64,000 nt of DNA. Source: Proteles cristata cristata (lineage: Eukaryota > Chordata > Mammalia > Carnivora > Hyaenidae). Positions 52,801 through 63,279 of this stretch are shown piece by piece. The notes beneath the pieces were generated by a model, which was given only the letters and a program-made list of their open reading frames with translations, had not been told where the DNA came from and made no database searches. Positions within the stretch are counted from its first letter, which is position 1. The number at the start of each line of letters is the position of its first letter. The stretch is taken from NCBI GenBank assembly GCA_017311185.1, contig JAESUZ010000968.1:744001-808000 (forward strand), written 5' to 3'. The translations under genes were made by a program, and so were the position numbers.

Positions 52801-54589
52801 AGAGTGGGGAGAGGTGCACGGGGGTCACGAGAGGGCCTCTCTCCCTCCTTGGCGGCCGCCCCCTGGGAGGAGGGCCCGGCACTCCAGGGGGTCTCGGGCC
52901 TGGAACCCATAGAGCTGCTGGGGGTCAGGGGTGCCGGGACCAGAGACTGGATGGGTTGAGTATGTGGAGCCAGAGAGGGCCTTTGAGGCAAATTTCCACC
53001 TGGAAAATTCCGAAGGAGTGGGAGGGCCAGAGGGAGGGACCGGGGACCCCCTGGAGCCTGCAGAGAATCAGCTGCTCTGGGCATTACCCCCCCTCCCGCC
53101 AGGGACACAGCTGAAGCATGGACCCTTCTCCTTTTCTAGAAGAGGAAGCAGAGGCAGAGCAGTGAGGGCTTTGTCTTTCCTGCCCCTTCCGCGTGCCTCC
53201 TCTCTGTGTCCCCCAGGACCCCATCTTGGAGCCCCCCCTTGCCCCCAAGCAACCTCATGCGTGTGTTCTATCTGCTGCCCCTACTCCTCAGACGCTGCCC
53301 CTGCTGCAAATCCACCCCCCTCCCCCGCGCCCGGCCTACATTCTGGACACATCCATCCATTTGCACAGTTCTCCTCCCAGCCCCCACCCTGACTCTTTGC
53401 AGGTTCGGGCCCCAAAGGGCCACGTCATGGCTCCCCTGCTGTGGACCCCACCCCTACTGCCCCAGCCAGAAGCCGGGGTGCTGGGCTTGACTCACCCACC
53501 CTTCTCCACCAGGCCCATCAATTCTTCCCTCCCCAGGAGGCTCTACCTGTTCCCTCCCATCCACCACCTACCCCTGGGCAGCCCCGGCTTCTGTTCCCTG
53601 TGGCTGACGCTTTGGCCAGGAGGATCCACAAGAACAACTTCGCTCCCCTCATTGGCTCCGCATGGTCTCGGGACAGAAGTCCATTCTTAGGGTGCCAGAG
53701 GGCCCACCTGGCCTGTCACTCATCACCCATTACCTTCTCTCCTCTGCCACTTGACACTTACCCATGCGACCTTTGGCGGGGCCTTGAATTTTGCCATGCT
53801 CCATCTGCCACCAGATGCTCCTGGAATGTTCTGGCAACTCACCCCCTTTCCTAGTGTGAGCAGGAGTCATGGCCCTGACCCAGGAAGCTGATATGAAGGA
53901 AGAGACATGGACCTGCTCCGAGAAGTAAGTCAGTCTAAGGTGGGGGGGCACAGTCATGCTCTGCAAAGGGTCTGAGGGGGGCAGATGCAGCTTTGGCTCA
54001 GAAAGTCTAGTCTGAGGGGGGCTCAGGGCCCTGCTCTGAGAAGCCCTAGTCAGAGCAGGGAGGTGTTACCTGCCCTGGAAGCTGTGACCTGAGGGAGGAC
54101 GGGGCCCTACTCTGACAAGTCTGCATTCATCTGTGAAGGGCACTGGGTGTGAGTCTGTCCCCAGGACCCCGTCAGCTCTGGGGAGGGCCTGTCAGCACTG
54201 GGTACAAGCCAGCGTCTGCCTGCAGGAAGCCGGCACCCAGGTGATGCCAGAGAGATGCCAGACACAGGGCCAGGCCCGATGACACAGTGGGTCCTGCCAG
54301 CCGCTGTAGTGCCAAAGCTGGGCACGTCCAATACTGGCCCTGATGGCCTGCCGAGGGCAGGGGCACCAGGTGGCCTGTGAGTAGGAAGGGAGGCAGACGC
54401 CCCTGTGCTCCCAACCCAGGGAGCCCCTTGTGTCGGGGCAGAGACATTGAGGATCGCTCTGCTCCCTCACATGCCCACATGGCAGAAGTCAGGGTGACTT
54501 CTGTGGGCTGAGGGGTCCCAAGTCCTTGGTTCTTACAGGATAAGTCCGCAGTGGCCCACCTTGAACCAGAAGCTCCCTAAAGAACATAG
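52801..54589. other. Unclassified GC-rich sequence, about 1.8 kb
   Basis: Pro/Ser-rich open frames up to 165 codons, no domains. C-rich between 53215 and 53330. The motif 'agtctgaggggggc' is repeated loosely at 53958-54045 (CTGAGGGGGGC at about 53970 and 54012). Confidence 0.45.
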
Positions 54590-54775
54590 GGATGGAGAGT
54601 CACTATCTGCGAAGCATCCACCGTGTGCTTTACCAGCACCACCTTGCTGCTTACAAAACCCTAGGAAGAAATGCCATTTTAGGCTCAGAGAGGGTGAGTG
54701 GTTTACCCCAAAGGAACAGCCAGGAAGCAGGAGAGCTTAAATTCAAAACCAAGCTCTCCCATGTCCCAGGCTGCC
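54590..54775 (-). mobile_element. MIR remnant (antisense)
   Basis: 'accgtgtgctttaccagcac', 'ccattttaggctcagagagg' and 'ggtttaccccaaaggaacag' + 'ccaggaagcaggagagctta' follow antisense MIR order. Confidence 0.7.
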
Positions 54776-54944
54776 TCAAAACCTTCTTAGAGGCAGGGGC
54801 CAGGTCTCCCCTATCAGACACCAAAAACCTGTGCCTCTCCTGGGTCCCATCGGCTGGCCCCACACCCTACGGTTTTGAGTGTGGCTACACATGGCTGGCC
54901 TGCTTGACTACGTAGTCCAAAGAATACCCCAATAGTATCAAATG

Positions 54945-54972
54945 GATGAATGAATGAATGAATGAATGAATG
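54945..54972. repeat. (GAAT)n microsatellite
   Basis: About seven ATGA/GAAT units. Confidence 0.95.
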
Positions 54973-55057
54973 CGTTCCCTGTGTCTCCTCTCTGGGCCAG
55001 ATCCTGCACAGATCACTGGGACCACAGAGTGAAGGAAACAGGGTTGATTCCTGATTT

Positions 55058-55279
55058 AAAAAAATTTTTTTATGTTTATTTTTGAGAGAGAGAGAGAGAT
55101 ACAGAGTACAAGTGGGAGAAGGGCAGAGAGAGGGGGAGACACAGAATCTGAAGCAGGCTCCAGGCTCTGAGCTGTCAGCACAGAGCTCAACGTGGGGCTC
55201 AAACTCATGAACCAAACCATGAGAGATCATAACCTGAGCCAAAGTCAGATGCTTAACTGACTGGCCACCAAGACGCCCC
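55058..55279 (-). mobile_element. CAN-SINE (antisense), with target-site duplication
   Basis: From 'aaaaaaattttttttatgtt'-like tail to 'tggccaccaagacgcccc'. It has a small insertion 'accaaaccatgagagatcat'. Flanked by 'tgattcctgattt' at 55045-55057 and 55280-55292. Confidence 0.95.
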
Positions 55280-55292
55280 TGATTCCTGATTT

Positions 55293-56444
55293 TGGTAAGG
55301 AGGACCCAAATCAGTGCCCCTGAGTGTGACAGTCAGTAAGCCACATGGGGTCACAGCAGCAAGTGGGGCAGCCAGAAGGGAGCAGTCCACCTCTCAGGCC
55401 AGAGAGGGGAGTCAGCATCATGCCTCATGGGGTGGAGGGCATTTAGCCAAGTCTTTTGGGAAGGATTTTGCAGGCCCAGGGCTGTGGAGATATTGCCAGA
55501 CAACCCTCACTTTCCAGGGGTCACACGTGTTTCATGCAGGGACCCAGGGAGCATGGAAGCCAGGGCCCTTGACAGCTGACTAAGAAGCTGGAACTTTCTC
55601 TGCAGTCAGCGGGGAGCCAGGGACGATGTAAGGCTCAGGGTGACACCCCCAGCTTGTCACTATCGTAAGCCCACAGTGACAGCCGATGAGGCTGGACAGG
55701 CAGGAGTGGGCCTGGGGACAGAGGCTGGCAAAGGGTTCCAGTAAGGGATGAGGAGGATCGTGCTGGCACAGGGGCCATGTGGCCATCATTACGGGGCTGC
55801 CGGGACATTGGTGGGGAGTGAGGGGCTGGCAGGTTCACCCACTGAGAGAAGACCCCCAGGGGAGGAAGGAGCATGCTGCGAGGAAGGTGGTTGGGTACTC
55901 AAGCCTCAACTCTCCTCCTTGCACCTGGGCCCCAGCTCCCCTCTCTCACCTTGGATAGCTTCCCTCCAGGTGGGTGGTGGGCAGCAGGGGAATCCCTCAC
56001 CCAGGCAGCCTGGAGCTAAAGTCAGATGACAGGCTTGGCCAGAGGTGGGCTCAGAGGCCTCGCGCCTCCCGTTCAATGGGGCTGGGTGCCCGCCGGCAGA
56101 ACCCAGGCGCCGACTCAGACCCCGCGGCTGCCATGGTGGGCTGCAGGGCCTCGGCTTGCTTGGGATGGGCACTCAGGCCTACTGGTGTGAGGCTCTGGGC
56201 CTGGGCCATGAGGAAAGAGGGTGGTGGCCCCCAGAGCTTGGGCGTTCCAGCCGCCCACAGAGCAGCAGGCAACAGGCCCTGGCAGGGAGCAGGCTGGACT
56301 GTGGGTGGCAGGGAGCCCTGGCCCGCAGGCAGCTGGCTTTCTACTCCTCCCCAGACCACCATCCAGCTCATCACTTTCCCCCATGGACACAGTCAAGCGG
56401 ATGGAGATGGGGGGCTTTCGCGTGTATCTCACGAGGAGCCATCA
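55293..56444. other. Unclassified GC-rich sequence
   Basis: Overlapping frames up to 186 codons in several phases, no domains. No repeat family recognised. Confidence 0.45.
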
Positions 56445-56605
56445 GACAGGCCTGGCATCTGGCCCCAGCCCTGCTCTGGCTCAGTACCTTGGGCAGCTTC
56501 CTAAACCTCTCTGAGCCCATCTCTCCACTCAGAAATGAAGAGATGAAGTTGGCATGGTGCCTGGTGTCTGGTGGGGACTCGCTGAAGGAGGGCAGCTATA
56601 GATGA
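56445..56605 (+). mobile_element. MIR SINE remnant (sense)
   Basis: 'ctctggctcagtaccttggg' + 'cagcttcctaaacctctctg' and 'catggtgcctggtgtctggt' match the MIR CORE and 3' region. Confidence 0.75.
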
Positions 56606-57384
56606 AGACAAAGCGGGCAGAGACCCCTAAGCATGACTGACGCACAGGAGGAAGGGTCTAGGTCTGTTGCCAGAGACCCTAACATTGTTGTCACTGTCTT
56701 GGTGATTGTCTCCTGGAGGCCTCCTCTGGACAGGGGCCCCCGGCCTCTGGCACCACCAGCATAAAGAGGACGGGAGGGGATGAAAGTTCAGACTCTGGCC
56801 ACCCCTTGACCACCATTCTTCCTGACATTGGATGGTTTTGCTGAGAGTCAGAAAGACTCAGCCCAAGGGGGCAGCAAGGAGGGGACCCCGGTTATGGCTC
56901 TGGTTCCACCATTTCCTGGCCTTTCTCTGGCTTTAGTTGTCCTTTGAACCCAGTGGGTTAATTGCTAGCCTTGAAGGACCTTTTCAGAGCTTGGCTTTCA
57001 GGATCCAGGATCCTTTGTACCAAGTGGCCGGGCATCCAGCTTCTTTGACCCCACACATGCCATGCCCCTTCGGTCTCTAACACTGCTTGCTCAGCTTCCC
57101 ATAATTGGGACGCCATCTTCCTCTTCTCCAGGGCTCCAAGCCCTCCTGGGGCCCAGTACTCACCCAGTACTGGGATCCTTGCCCCAAAGCAGCCCAAGTA
57201 CTTTTTATTGAGTCCCACAGCCAGGTTTGGGACTGTATGCTCCCTCTCAGCCCAGCCCCATGGCCAGGGGCCCAATCTTTTCCCCTCCTTGGCCCAGGCT
57301 ATGGGCTTCAGGGCAAGATGTGAGCCTCAGTGTCCCTACACACCCCTCGCAGCCTGGGCACAGGCTCCCACACCAACACGAACT
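56606..57384. other. Unclassified sequence
   Basis: No gene or repeat family recognised. Confidence 0.4.
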
Positions 57385-57530
57385 CAGAAAAGGAACCAGG
57401 AGGCTCTCAATGCCTGCTCTGTCACTTCTGGCTGGATGACCTCAGACGATCCTTCCCACTGGTTCTACCCCCACCAGCTCTGCGTCCCCATCTGTAACAT
57501 GGGGTGACACTGCCCCTGTGTGCCTCGTAC
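57385..57530 (+). mobile_element. MIR SINE remnant (sense)
   Basis: 'gcctgctctgtcacttctgg', 'ctggatgacctcagacgatc' and 'gcgtccccatctgtaacatg' + 'gggtgacactgcccc' follow MIR. Confidence 0.75.
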
Positions 57531-57554
57531 ACAGGTAAGAATTCGAAGTAAGTG

Positions 57555-57710
57555 TCATCCGTGGATGATCTCAGTTAATTCTCACTGCGGTCCTAGGAGG
57601 TAGAGTCTGTTGTTTATTCCCTGTTTGTGGATGAAGGAATGGAGGCTTAGCAGAAACAGTGAGTGACTTCCTCAAGGTCTCAGAGCAGGTAAGAGATGGA
57701 GGCTGGAAGT
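57555..57710 (-). mobile_element. MIR remnant (antisense)
   Basis: 'tctcagttaattctcactgc', 'ggtcctaggaggtagagtct', 'gatgaaggaatggaggctta' and 'tgacttcctcaaggtctcag' are antisense MIR in order. It lies tail to tail with the preceding MIR. Confidence 0.82.
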
Positions 57711-58215
57711 GCACCCAGCACAGCAGACAGGGGCCCTGCCTGGCAGCACTGTCTTAGAAGAGCAGAAGCTGTGGACACACTGCTCACCCTGCCACGCTCT
57801 CCATGGAGAAAGGGAAGGCACACTCTTGTCATTTTACATGTGGGAAAGGGAAGCAGTGACTTGTGGAAGCCACACTGAGCCTGTGGCACAGCCAGAGTGC
57901 TGACTCCCACTTCAGGCTCTTCCCCTCCCTCGGGATCACCTATTTCCTTGACTCATATGTGAGGACAAGGCTCTTTGGCCCCAGAGCACGTGTATCAGAT
58001 GGTTCTGGCCATGATCTTCCCACAGAGCCTTAGGTATTGGCTGCATGGACACCAAGCCGGTCAGCCCAGACCGCCACCACCAGGCCACCATTGCCATGCA
58101 AGTCAAGAGTCCCAACTTATGAACGCATTAGCCAAGAGGCAGCTGTGTGACATGCAGTTCTGGCCACACCCCACATCTAGGATCACCCCTCCTACCAGAT
58201 ACATGCCTGTTTGTT
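57711..58215. other. Unclassified sequence
   Basis: A further MIR-like piece is possible ('cattttacatgtgggaaagg'), otherwise unassigned. Confidence 0.4.
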
Positions 58216-58230
58216 AAGAAATGTCTAATG

Positions 58231-58425
58231 TGGGGCACCAGGGTGGCTTAATCAGCTAAGCATCTACCTCTTGATTTTGGCTCAGGTCATGATCTCATGT
58301 TTGTGGGATCAAGCCTTGTGTCAAACTCTGCACTGAGTATGAAGCCTGCTTAAGATTCTCTCTCTCCCTCTCTCTCTCTTTCTCTGCCCCTTCCCTGCTT
58401 GCACTCAAAAAAAAAAAAAAAAAAA
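58231..58425 (+). mobile_element. CAN-SINE, older type (sense), with target-site duplication
   Basis: Opens 'tggggcaccagggtggctta', with 'acctcttgattttggctcag'; the B box is altered ('gggatcaagcc'). It ends in a 22-base A run. Flanks 'aagaaatgtctaatg' (58216-58230) and 'aagaaatgtccaatg' (58426-58440) differ at one base. Confidence 0.95.
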
Positions 58426-58467
58426 AAGAAATGTCCAATGATGTCAGGGGCCCAACCTGAGAGCCGG

Positions 58468-58893
58468 GTGGTTGATGGTAATGGCGGTGATGGTAGAGAT
58501 GGTGAGGTTGGTAGAGTTGAGGATGGAGGTAAGTTTGAAGGTGAAGATGGAGATGAGGATGGAAATGGGTTTGGAAATGAGGTTGGAGGTGAGGATGGGG
58601 TTGAGGATGGACATCAGGATGGAGATGAGGTGAAGGTGAAGATAGGGATGAAGATGGAGGTGAAGATGAGGTTGTGGGTGGAGGTGAGGGTGGAGGTGAG
58701 AATGGAGGTGAGGATGGGGTTGAGAATGGAGGTGAGGGTGGAGGTGAGGATGGAGGTAAGATGGGATTGAGGATGGAGGTGAGAATGGAGGTGAGGATGG
58801 AGGTGAGGATGGGGTTGAGGATGGAGGTGAGAATGGAGATGAGGGTGGAGGTGAGGATGGAGGTGAAGGTGGCAGAAAAGATAGGCTGGAGGA
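58468..58893. repeat. 12-bp minisatellite (GGTGAGGATGGA-type)
   Basis: About thirty units of a 12-bp motif, mostly GATGGAGGTGAG with variants GATGGGGTTGAG, AATGGAGGTGAG and GGTGGAGGTGAG. The + strand is almost free of C, giving strong purine skew. Because 12 is a multiple of three, several frames stay open (MEVR or DGGE repeats on +, His/Pro/Ser-rich on -), but an 11-bp unit (ATGGGATTGAG, about 58761) shifts phase, which argues against coding. It is not a CRISPR array: units are contiguous with no spacers. Confidence 0.95.
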
Positions 58894-59330
58894 GATGTCA
58901 GTGGTGATGGTGATACTGCTGTGGCGAGTGATATTGGAGGCAACAGCGTGACCCAGGCCACGCTCCTGAACATGGCAGCTCATCCAGACGCAGATTTCAT
59001 TTCAGCCTCAGAAGCCCCTCTGATGAGTGTCACTGATGAACATTCGGCTCCAGGTAAGATAATAGGCAGTAGGGGACCCAGTTGCCTCCGAGGCATTTGC
59101 TAGTGTGAATGAGGCATCAGGCGGGACTCAGGCAACTGATGAGGTGGGCATTCCCGACCCCCTAAGAGGCCCAGTGCCTGGGGGCAGACAGTTGGGAGGT
59201 GGCCTGGGGAGGCCCTTCCATTCTAGGAAGGAAGCGAGGCCCAGGCTGTGGTCACACAGGATAGCAAAGGCATTACTGCATGCACGTGGAGCAGCCCTGG
59301 GCTCCGGGGCCATCAAGGGAAGGAGGCCAA
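58894..59330. other. Unclassified sequence
   Basis: No gene or repeat family recognised. Confidence 0.4.
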
Positions 59331-59545
59331 TGGTGCGCCTGAGTGGCTCAGTCGGTTGAATGTCCGACTTCAGCTCAGGTCAGGATCTCACGGTTCATGG
59401 GTTCGAGCCCTGCGTCGGGCTCTGTGCTGACAGCTTAGAGTCTGGAGCCTGTCTTCAGATTCTGTGTCTCCCTCCCTCTTTGACTCTCCCCCACTCATGC
59501 TGTCTCTATCTCTCTCGAAAATAAATAAAACATTAAAAAAAAAAA
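59331..59545 (+). mobile_element. CAN-SINE (sense), perfect target-site duplication
   Basis: Opens 'tggtgcgcctgagtggctca', B box 'gggttcgagccctgc'. Perfect 16-bp duplication 'aagggaaggaggccaa' at 59315-59330 and 59546-59561. Confidence 0.97.
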
Positions 59546-59561
59546 AAGGGAAGGAGGCCAA

Positions 59562-59774
59562 GTCCAGCCGAGGGTCTGCTGAGGATGACACTGGAATGCC
59601 AGTGCCAGGCTAAGCTCTCGGCCTGGGAATGATAAAGTGGATGGAGGCGCCTGAGGCAGGAGGGCTAGGGGGTCTTGCTGGCAGCAAGAGGGAGTCAGTG
59701 ACAAGGAGGCTCCAGGTATGGCCCAAGCAGGCGCTCTGAGGCGGCCCCTGGGCATTCCAGCATCTTCTGTGGAA
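59562..59774. other. Unclassified sequence
   Basis: Nothing recognised. Confidence 0.3.
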
Positions 59775-60085
59775 GCTCGCAAATCCCTCCCCCGGGGTAA
59801 TCAGCACCGCACCAACTCTGCAGGCCCGCCGTGACCGGGGCTCAAGCTTTTCCATTACCCACAGCGCCCTGCCCCACCCCGCCGCCGCCGGCCGCAGTCC
59901 CCCGGCGCGCCCACTGCCAGCCTCTGCCAGGACCCCCGGCGAGGGCCTGGCCTGGAAGAGCCTAGCCGGGGTGCCGGCCAGCCTCCCCAGCGTGCTGCCC
60001 GGGCAGCCGGCCTTGCCAGGTGTCAGACTCAATTTCCCGACCCTCCTTGTCCAGAGAACCAAACGTCCCGTCCCTCCACCCAAGG
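59775..60085. promoter_or_regulatory. Small CpG-rich patch (CpG-island-like)
   Basis: About 25 CpGs by hand count in 310 bp, concentrated at 59880-59960 ('gccgccgccggccgcagtcc', 'cccggcgcgcccactgccag'). Observed/expected CpG is roughly 0.7, above the usual 0.6 threshold. There is no TATA box or recognisable first exon beside it. It could be an orphan CpG island or an alternative promoter. Confidence 0.4.
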
Positions 60086-60515
60086 CAGGTCTGCCCAGGC
60101 CGCCTCCTTGGCAGCATGGAGACCCTTGGGGGAAGGGGGGCGGCCAGACTCACTGGCCAGGCCGGGTGGGGGCAGAACGCAGAAAGGTCGCTCACCCCAC
60201 TTGTCACCCACCTCTCAGAAGGCTGCCGGCCAAAAGGGAGGCAAGGACGCCGGATGGAGGGGTCGAGACGGGGCGGGGTGGGGGGGAGGGAGTTGGGGGT
60301 AGCCACAGGCAGGGTGGATGGTGGCGATGGGGGTGGGAGGGAGACATGGGTTCGAGCCCCTGACTCACCCGGTCCCATGGGCAGGACGGGCCCAGCGTTC
60401 CACTGGTAAATAAGGTCAGTGAGTAACAGGACTTTTTGAGGTCCATCCCACCTTCCATTAGTCAGCAAACTTCCCTCCCACAGCCAATCCCGTATCCCTT
60501 GCACAACTCTGCACT
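60086..60515. other. Unclassified GC-rich sequence
   Basis: No gene or repeat family recognised; G-rich at 60270-60350. Confidence 0.4.
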
Positions 60516-60534
60516 TGTTGTTGTTGTTGTTGTT
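60516..60534. repeat. (GTT)n microsatellite
   Basis: Six GTT units abutting the antisense L1, so probably derived from its A tail. Confidence 0.93.
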
Positions 60535-60805
60535 AAATAACGGCTCTCTTGTGATATAATTCACATACTGTATAACCTGCCTGCTTCAAGTGTACGACCC
60601 CATGGTTTCTAGCACGTTCACGGAGTTGCACAGCTATCTCTACGGTTAATTTCAAAACATCTAATCGCCCCATTAGCTATCACGATCATCCAACGCCCAG
60701 TCCTTCCGGGACACCCCCACCCCCCCACCAGCCCTAAGAAGCTACTAATCTACTTTGTGTCTCTATAGAGTTGCTTCTTCTGGACATTTCATGGAATCCT
60801 TGCTC
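60535..60805 (-). mobile_element. L1M 3' end fragment (antisense)
   Basis: 'tgatataattcacatactgt', 'gcttcaagtgtacgacccca', 'cacggagttgcacagctatc', 'aagctactaatctactttgt' and 'cttctggacatttcatggaa' closely follow the antisense L1M 3' consensus. Confidence 0.85.
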
Positions 60806-62301
60806 CTTTAGAGAAGGAAGGCGCGGTGCAAACTAGATTGTCTGCTGTCCCCAAGCCAGCTCCTGGGGGAGGCCCCCTACTGCCCGGGGACCTGGGCTCC
60901 CCACTGCCCAGGCCTTTGGGCGGCAGTCTCTCTCTCCCTGCTCCATGCAGCCCGAGTCCCATCTCTCTCTCCTTCCTGGTGACCCCTTTCCTATTCCTCC
61001 CCCAACACTCAGCAGCCACACCTCTCTCCCAGGGCCCACTGTGACGCCGTCCATTTCTCACCGCCTTCCCACTGTGGGAACTAAAGTCAAAACTCAGTTC
61101 AGTCACCCTGACCCGGCACAAAACCTTTCTGCAAGTCTCCATTACCCTCCATTACCCTCAGGGTACCCCCCCCCCGGGTGTTCTGATCTGGAACCCCCGA
61201 ACGCAGTGCCTGAGCAAAGGTGTGTGTTTGGGAGATGAGTCTGAGAGACGGGAGCAGGGGTGGGGGGTGGGGGGTGGGGGTTGAGGGCGCTAAGGACGCT
61301 CTTGGGTCCTCTGTAGGCAGCAGGGGCTGCCAGAAACCCCCGGGATCGTACAGAATGTGCCCCAGATTGGTCTGTTCCAGGGACAGAAGATGGACATTTT
61401 CTGATGGCTCCCATCCCTCCCTGGCTGGGGGAGCTAACCCCCATCCCCACATTCCAGGCTGTACTTGCTGTCAGGCTAAGAGGGCCCTCAGCTCGGAAGG
61501 CTCAGAAAAAGACTCTGTGGTCAATGCTCTTAGAACACTCCACCCAGATCCCCTTTGCCAGGCTCGGCACCCACACTACTGTGGGCTGTGGACATTGGCC
61601 CTTCTCCCGAGGACAGTCCTCAGCTGATGGGAACCATTAGCCAGGAAGTTGAGCAGCCTACAGTCTATGATATAAACTGAAATGGGGCCCTCCTTGCCTC
61701 GGGTGGCGGGGAGGCAACACTGGGGTAGAATTTATGCTCCAGACCTTCCCTGTGGATCAGGTCAAAAACAAACATTCTCTGATGCCACATTCTGCTTCCC
61801 TCTCTCAGGAAATCATGGCACCTAATCCTTAACTCGGGCTCTGCTTCTGGGGGACCCAACAGAGTCAGGCACATGGGTGTGAGGCAGGGCTGTTGGCATC
61901 AGTCAGAGCTGTCCACTGAAGCAGAGGTGGAAATCGTAGGTGGGCTGCTACACCAGATTTGGAGCTTTTAACCACACCCCTCAAAATAAATAAATCCAGT
62001 TAAAACCAACGCCTCTCTGTGTCTCACCTCCTATCTCATGCCTCCCAGACTGTAGCCAAATACAGTAGCTGAGAAGGAAATGTGGCCTTGGGAAAATGTT
62101 GTGCCCACCCCATGTCAGGACTGTCTTCCTTTGATCTGGACCACAAACCTCACAAGGCCATCAGGACATGAACTTGGCTGCATGTGGGCCTAGGAATAGA
62201 GTTAGAAGGACAGATTTGGGGACCAGCAGCCTTGGGCGGAGTCTGGCTGGGGGTGGCCATGTGACAGATGCTGGAAGGTCAGATTTGAAAAGGAGAGCAG
62301 A
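60806..62301. other. Unclassified sequence, about 1.5 kb
   Basis: No gene recognised; frames up to 135 codons lack domains. GGGGGT repeats occur at 61258-61280. Confidence 0.45.
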
Positions 62302-62520
62302 GGGGCACCTGGGTGGCTCGGTCTGTTAAGCTTCTGACTTCGGCTCAGGTCATGATCTCATGGTTCGTGGGTTCAAGCCCTATTTTGGACTCTGTGCTAA
62401 CAGCCAGCTCAGAGCCTGGAGCCTGTCTCAGATTCTGTGTCTCCCTCTCTCTCTGACCCTCCTCTGCTCATGCTCTCTCTCTCTCTCAGAAATAAGTAAA
62501 ACATTAAAAAAAAAAAAAAA
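62302..62520 (+). mobile_element. CAN-SINE (sense)
   Basis: Opens 'ggggcacctgggtggctcgg', with B box 'gggttcaagccc', a full CT stretch and a 17-base A tail. 'gagcagagg' before and 'aagcagagg' after suggest a short duplication. Confidence 0.94.
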
Positions 62521-63279
62521 AGCAGAGGGTCCCAAACGCAGGTATCAGCCTTGAGGGTGGCCCATGAGAGAGTAACAGTGTTCTCACATGACATTCAATG
62601 TCCTGTGTGGGTGAGTGGGTAGCCCAGGGAGCTAAGGGCCAAATACAGAGGCTGGGGAGGGGTGACTGGCTGGGGGTGGGCAGGTGAGACAGGGACTTAG
62701 GTCTGTCACATAAGGCCTAAGTCCCACAATCAGGGACTGCCCTGTGAGAATAAGGCCAGCACCCAAAGAGCAAACATTCAGTTAGATCCAGAGCCAAGTT
62801 GACTCAAGGCAAAGCCCCAGATGGATTGTCTCAAACTGTTTAAGTCCCCCTGCCGCAGGGCAAGACCAGGTGGTCCTAAAGCCTGAGGTGGAGTCGAACC
62901 CACAGGTAAGAGAGCAAGAGGCTACCCATACAAGGAAAGAGAGCTTCAGGGAAGAAGGCAGGTGGCCCAATAGATGTAAATGCCTGCTGACTCGCTAGCT
63001 GTCATGTAGTCATTCAACAGCTTTGAGTACCAGTTATGGATAACACCCATGCTAGGTGATTTGGGGTCCTGGCCAGGTGCTTAGCATCTCTTCTGGAATT
63101 GCTTGGATACTGGCTTTCTGCAGACACATTCAGGCTTCCGCCATAGCCTTGCACCTCCAGAACTAAAAGTACCTTGAGACCCAGGCTCCTGCCTATTGAC
63201 CCTCTCAGGGAGGCCTGATGAAAGTAGGGCTCCTCAGAGTAGGATCACATTTCCCCTCAGGTCACAGCTGAATGAATAA
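62521..63279. other. Unclassified sequence
   Basis: No gene recognised. 'gtggagtcgaacccacaggt' at 62889 resembles a tRNA T-arm complement, but no cloverleaf can be built around it. Confidence 0.4.

Noticed and set aside
58468..58893. CRISPR-like array
   Set aside because: Units are contiguous without spacers, 12 bp long, and the genome is mammalian.
58399..58983. Repeat proteins on both strands (MEVR-type and His/Pro/Ser-rich)
   Set aside because: Product of a 12-bp minisatellite; an 11-bp unit breaks phase and nothing resembles a start or gene context.
62885..62915. tRNA-like T arm
   Set aside because: No acceptor, D or anticodon stem can be found around it.
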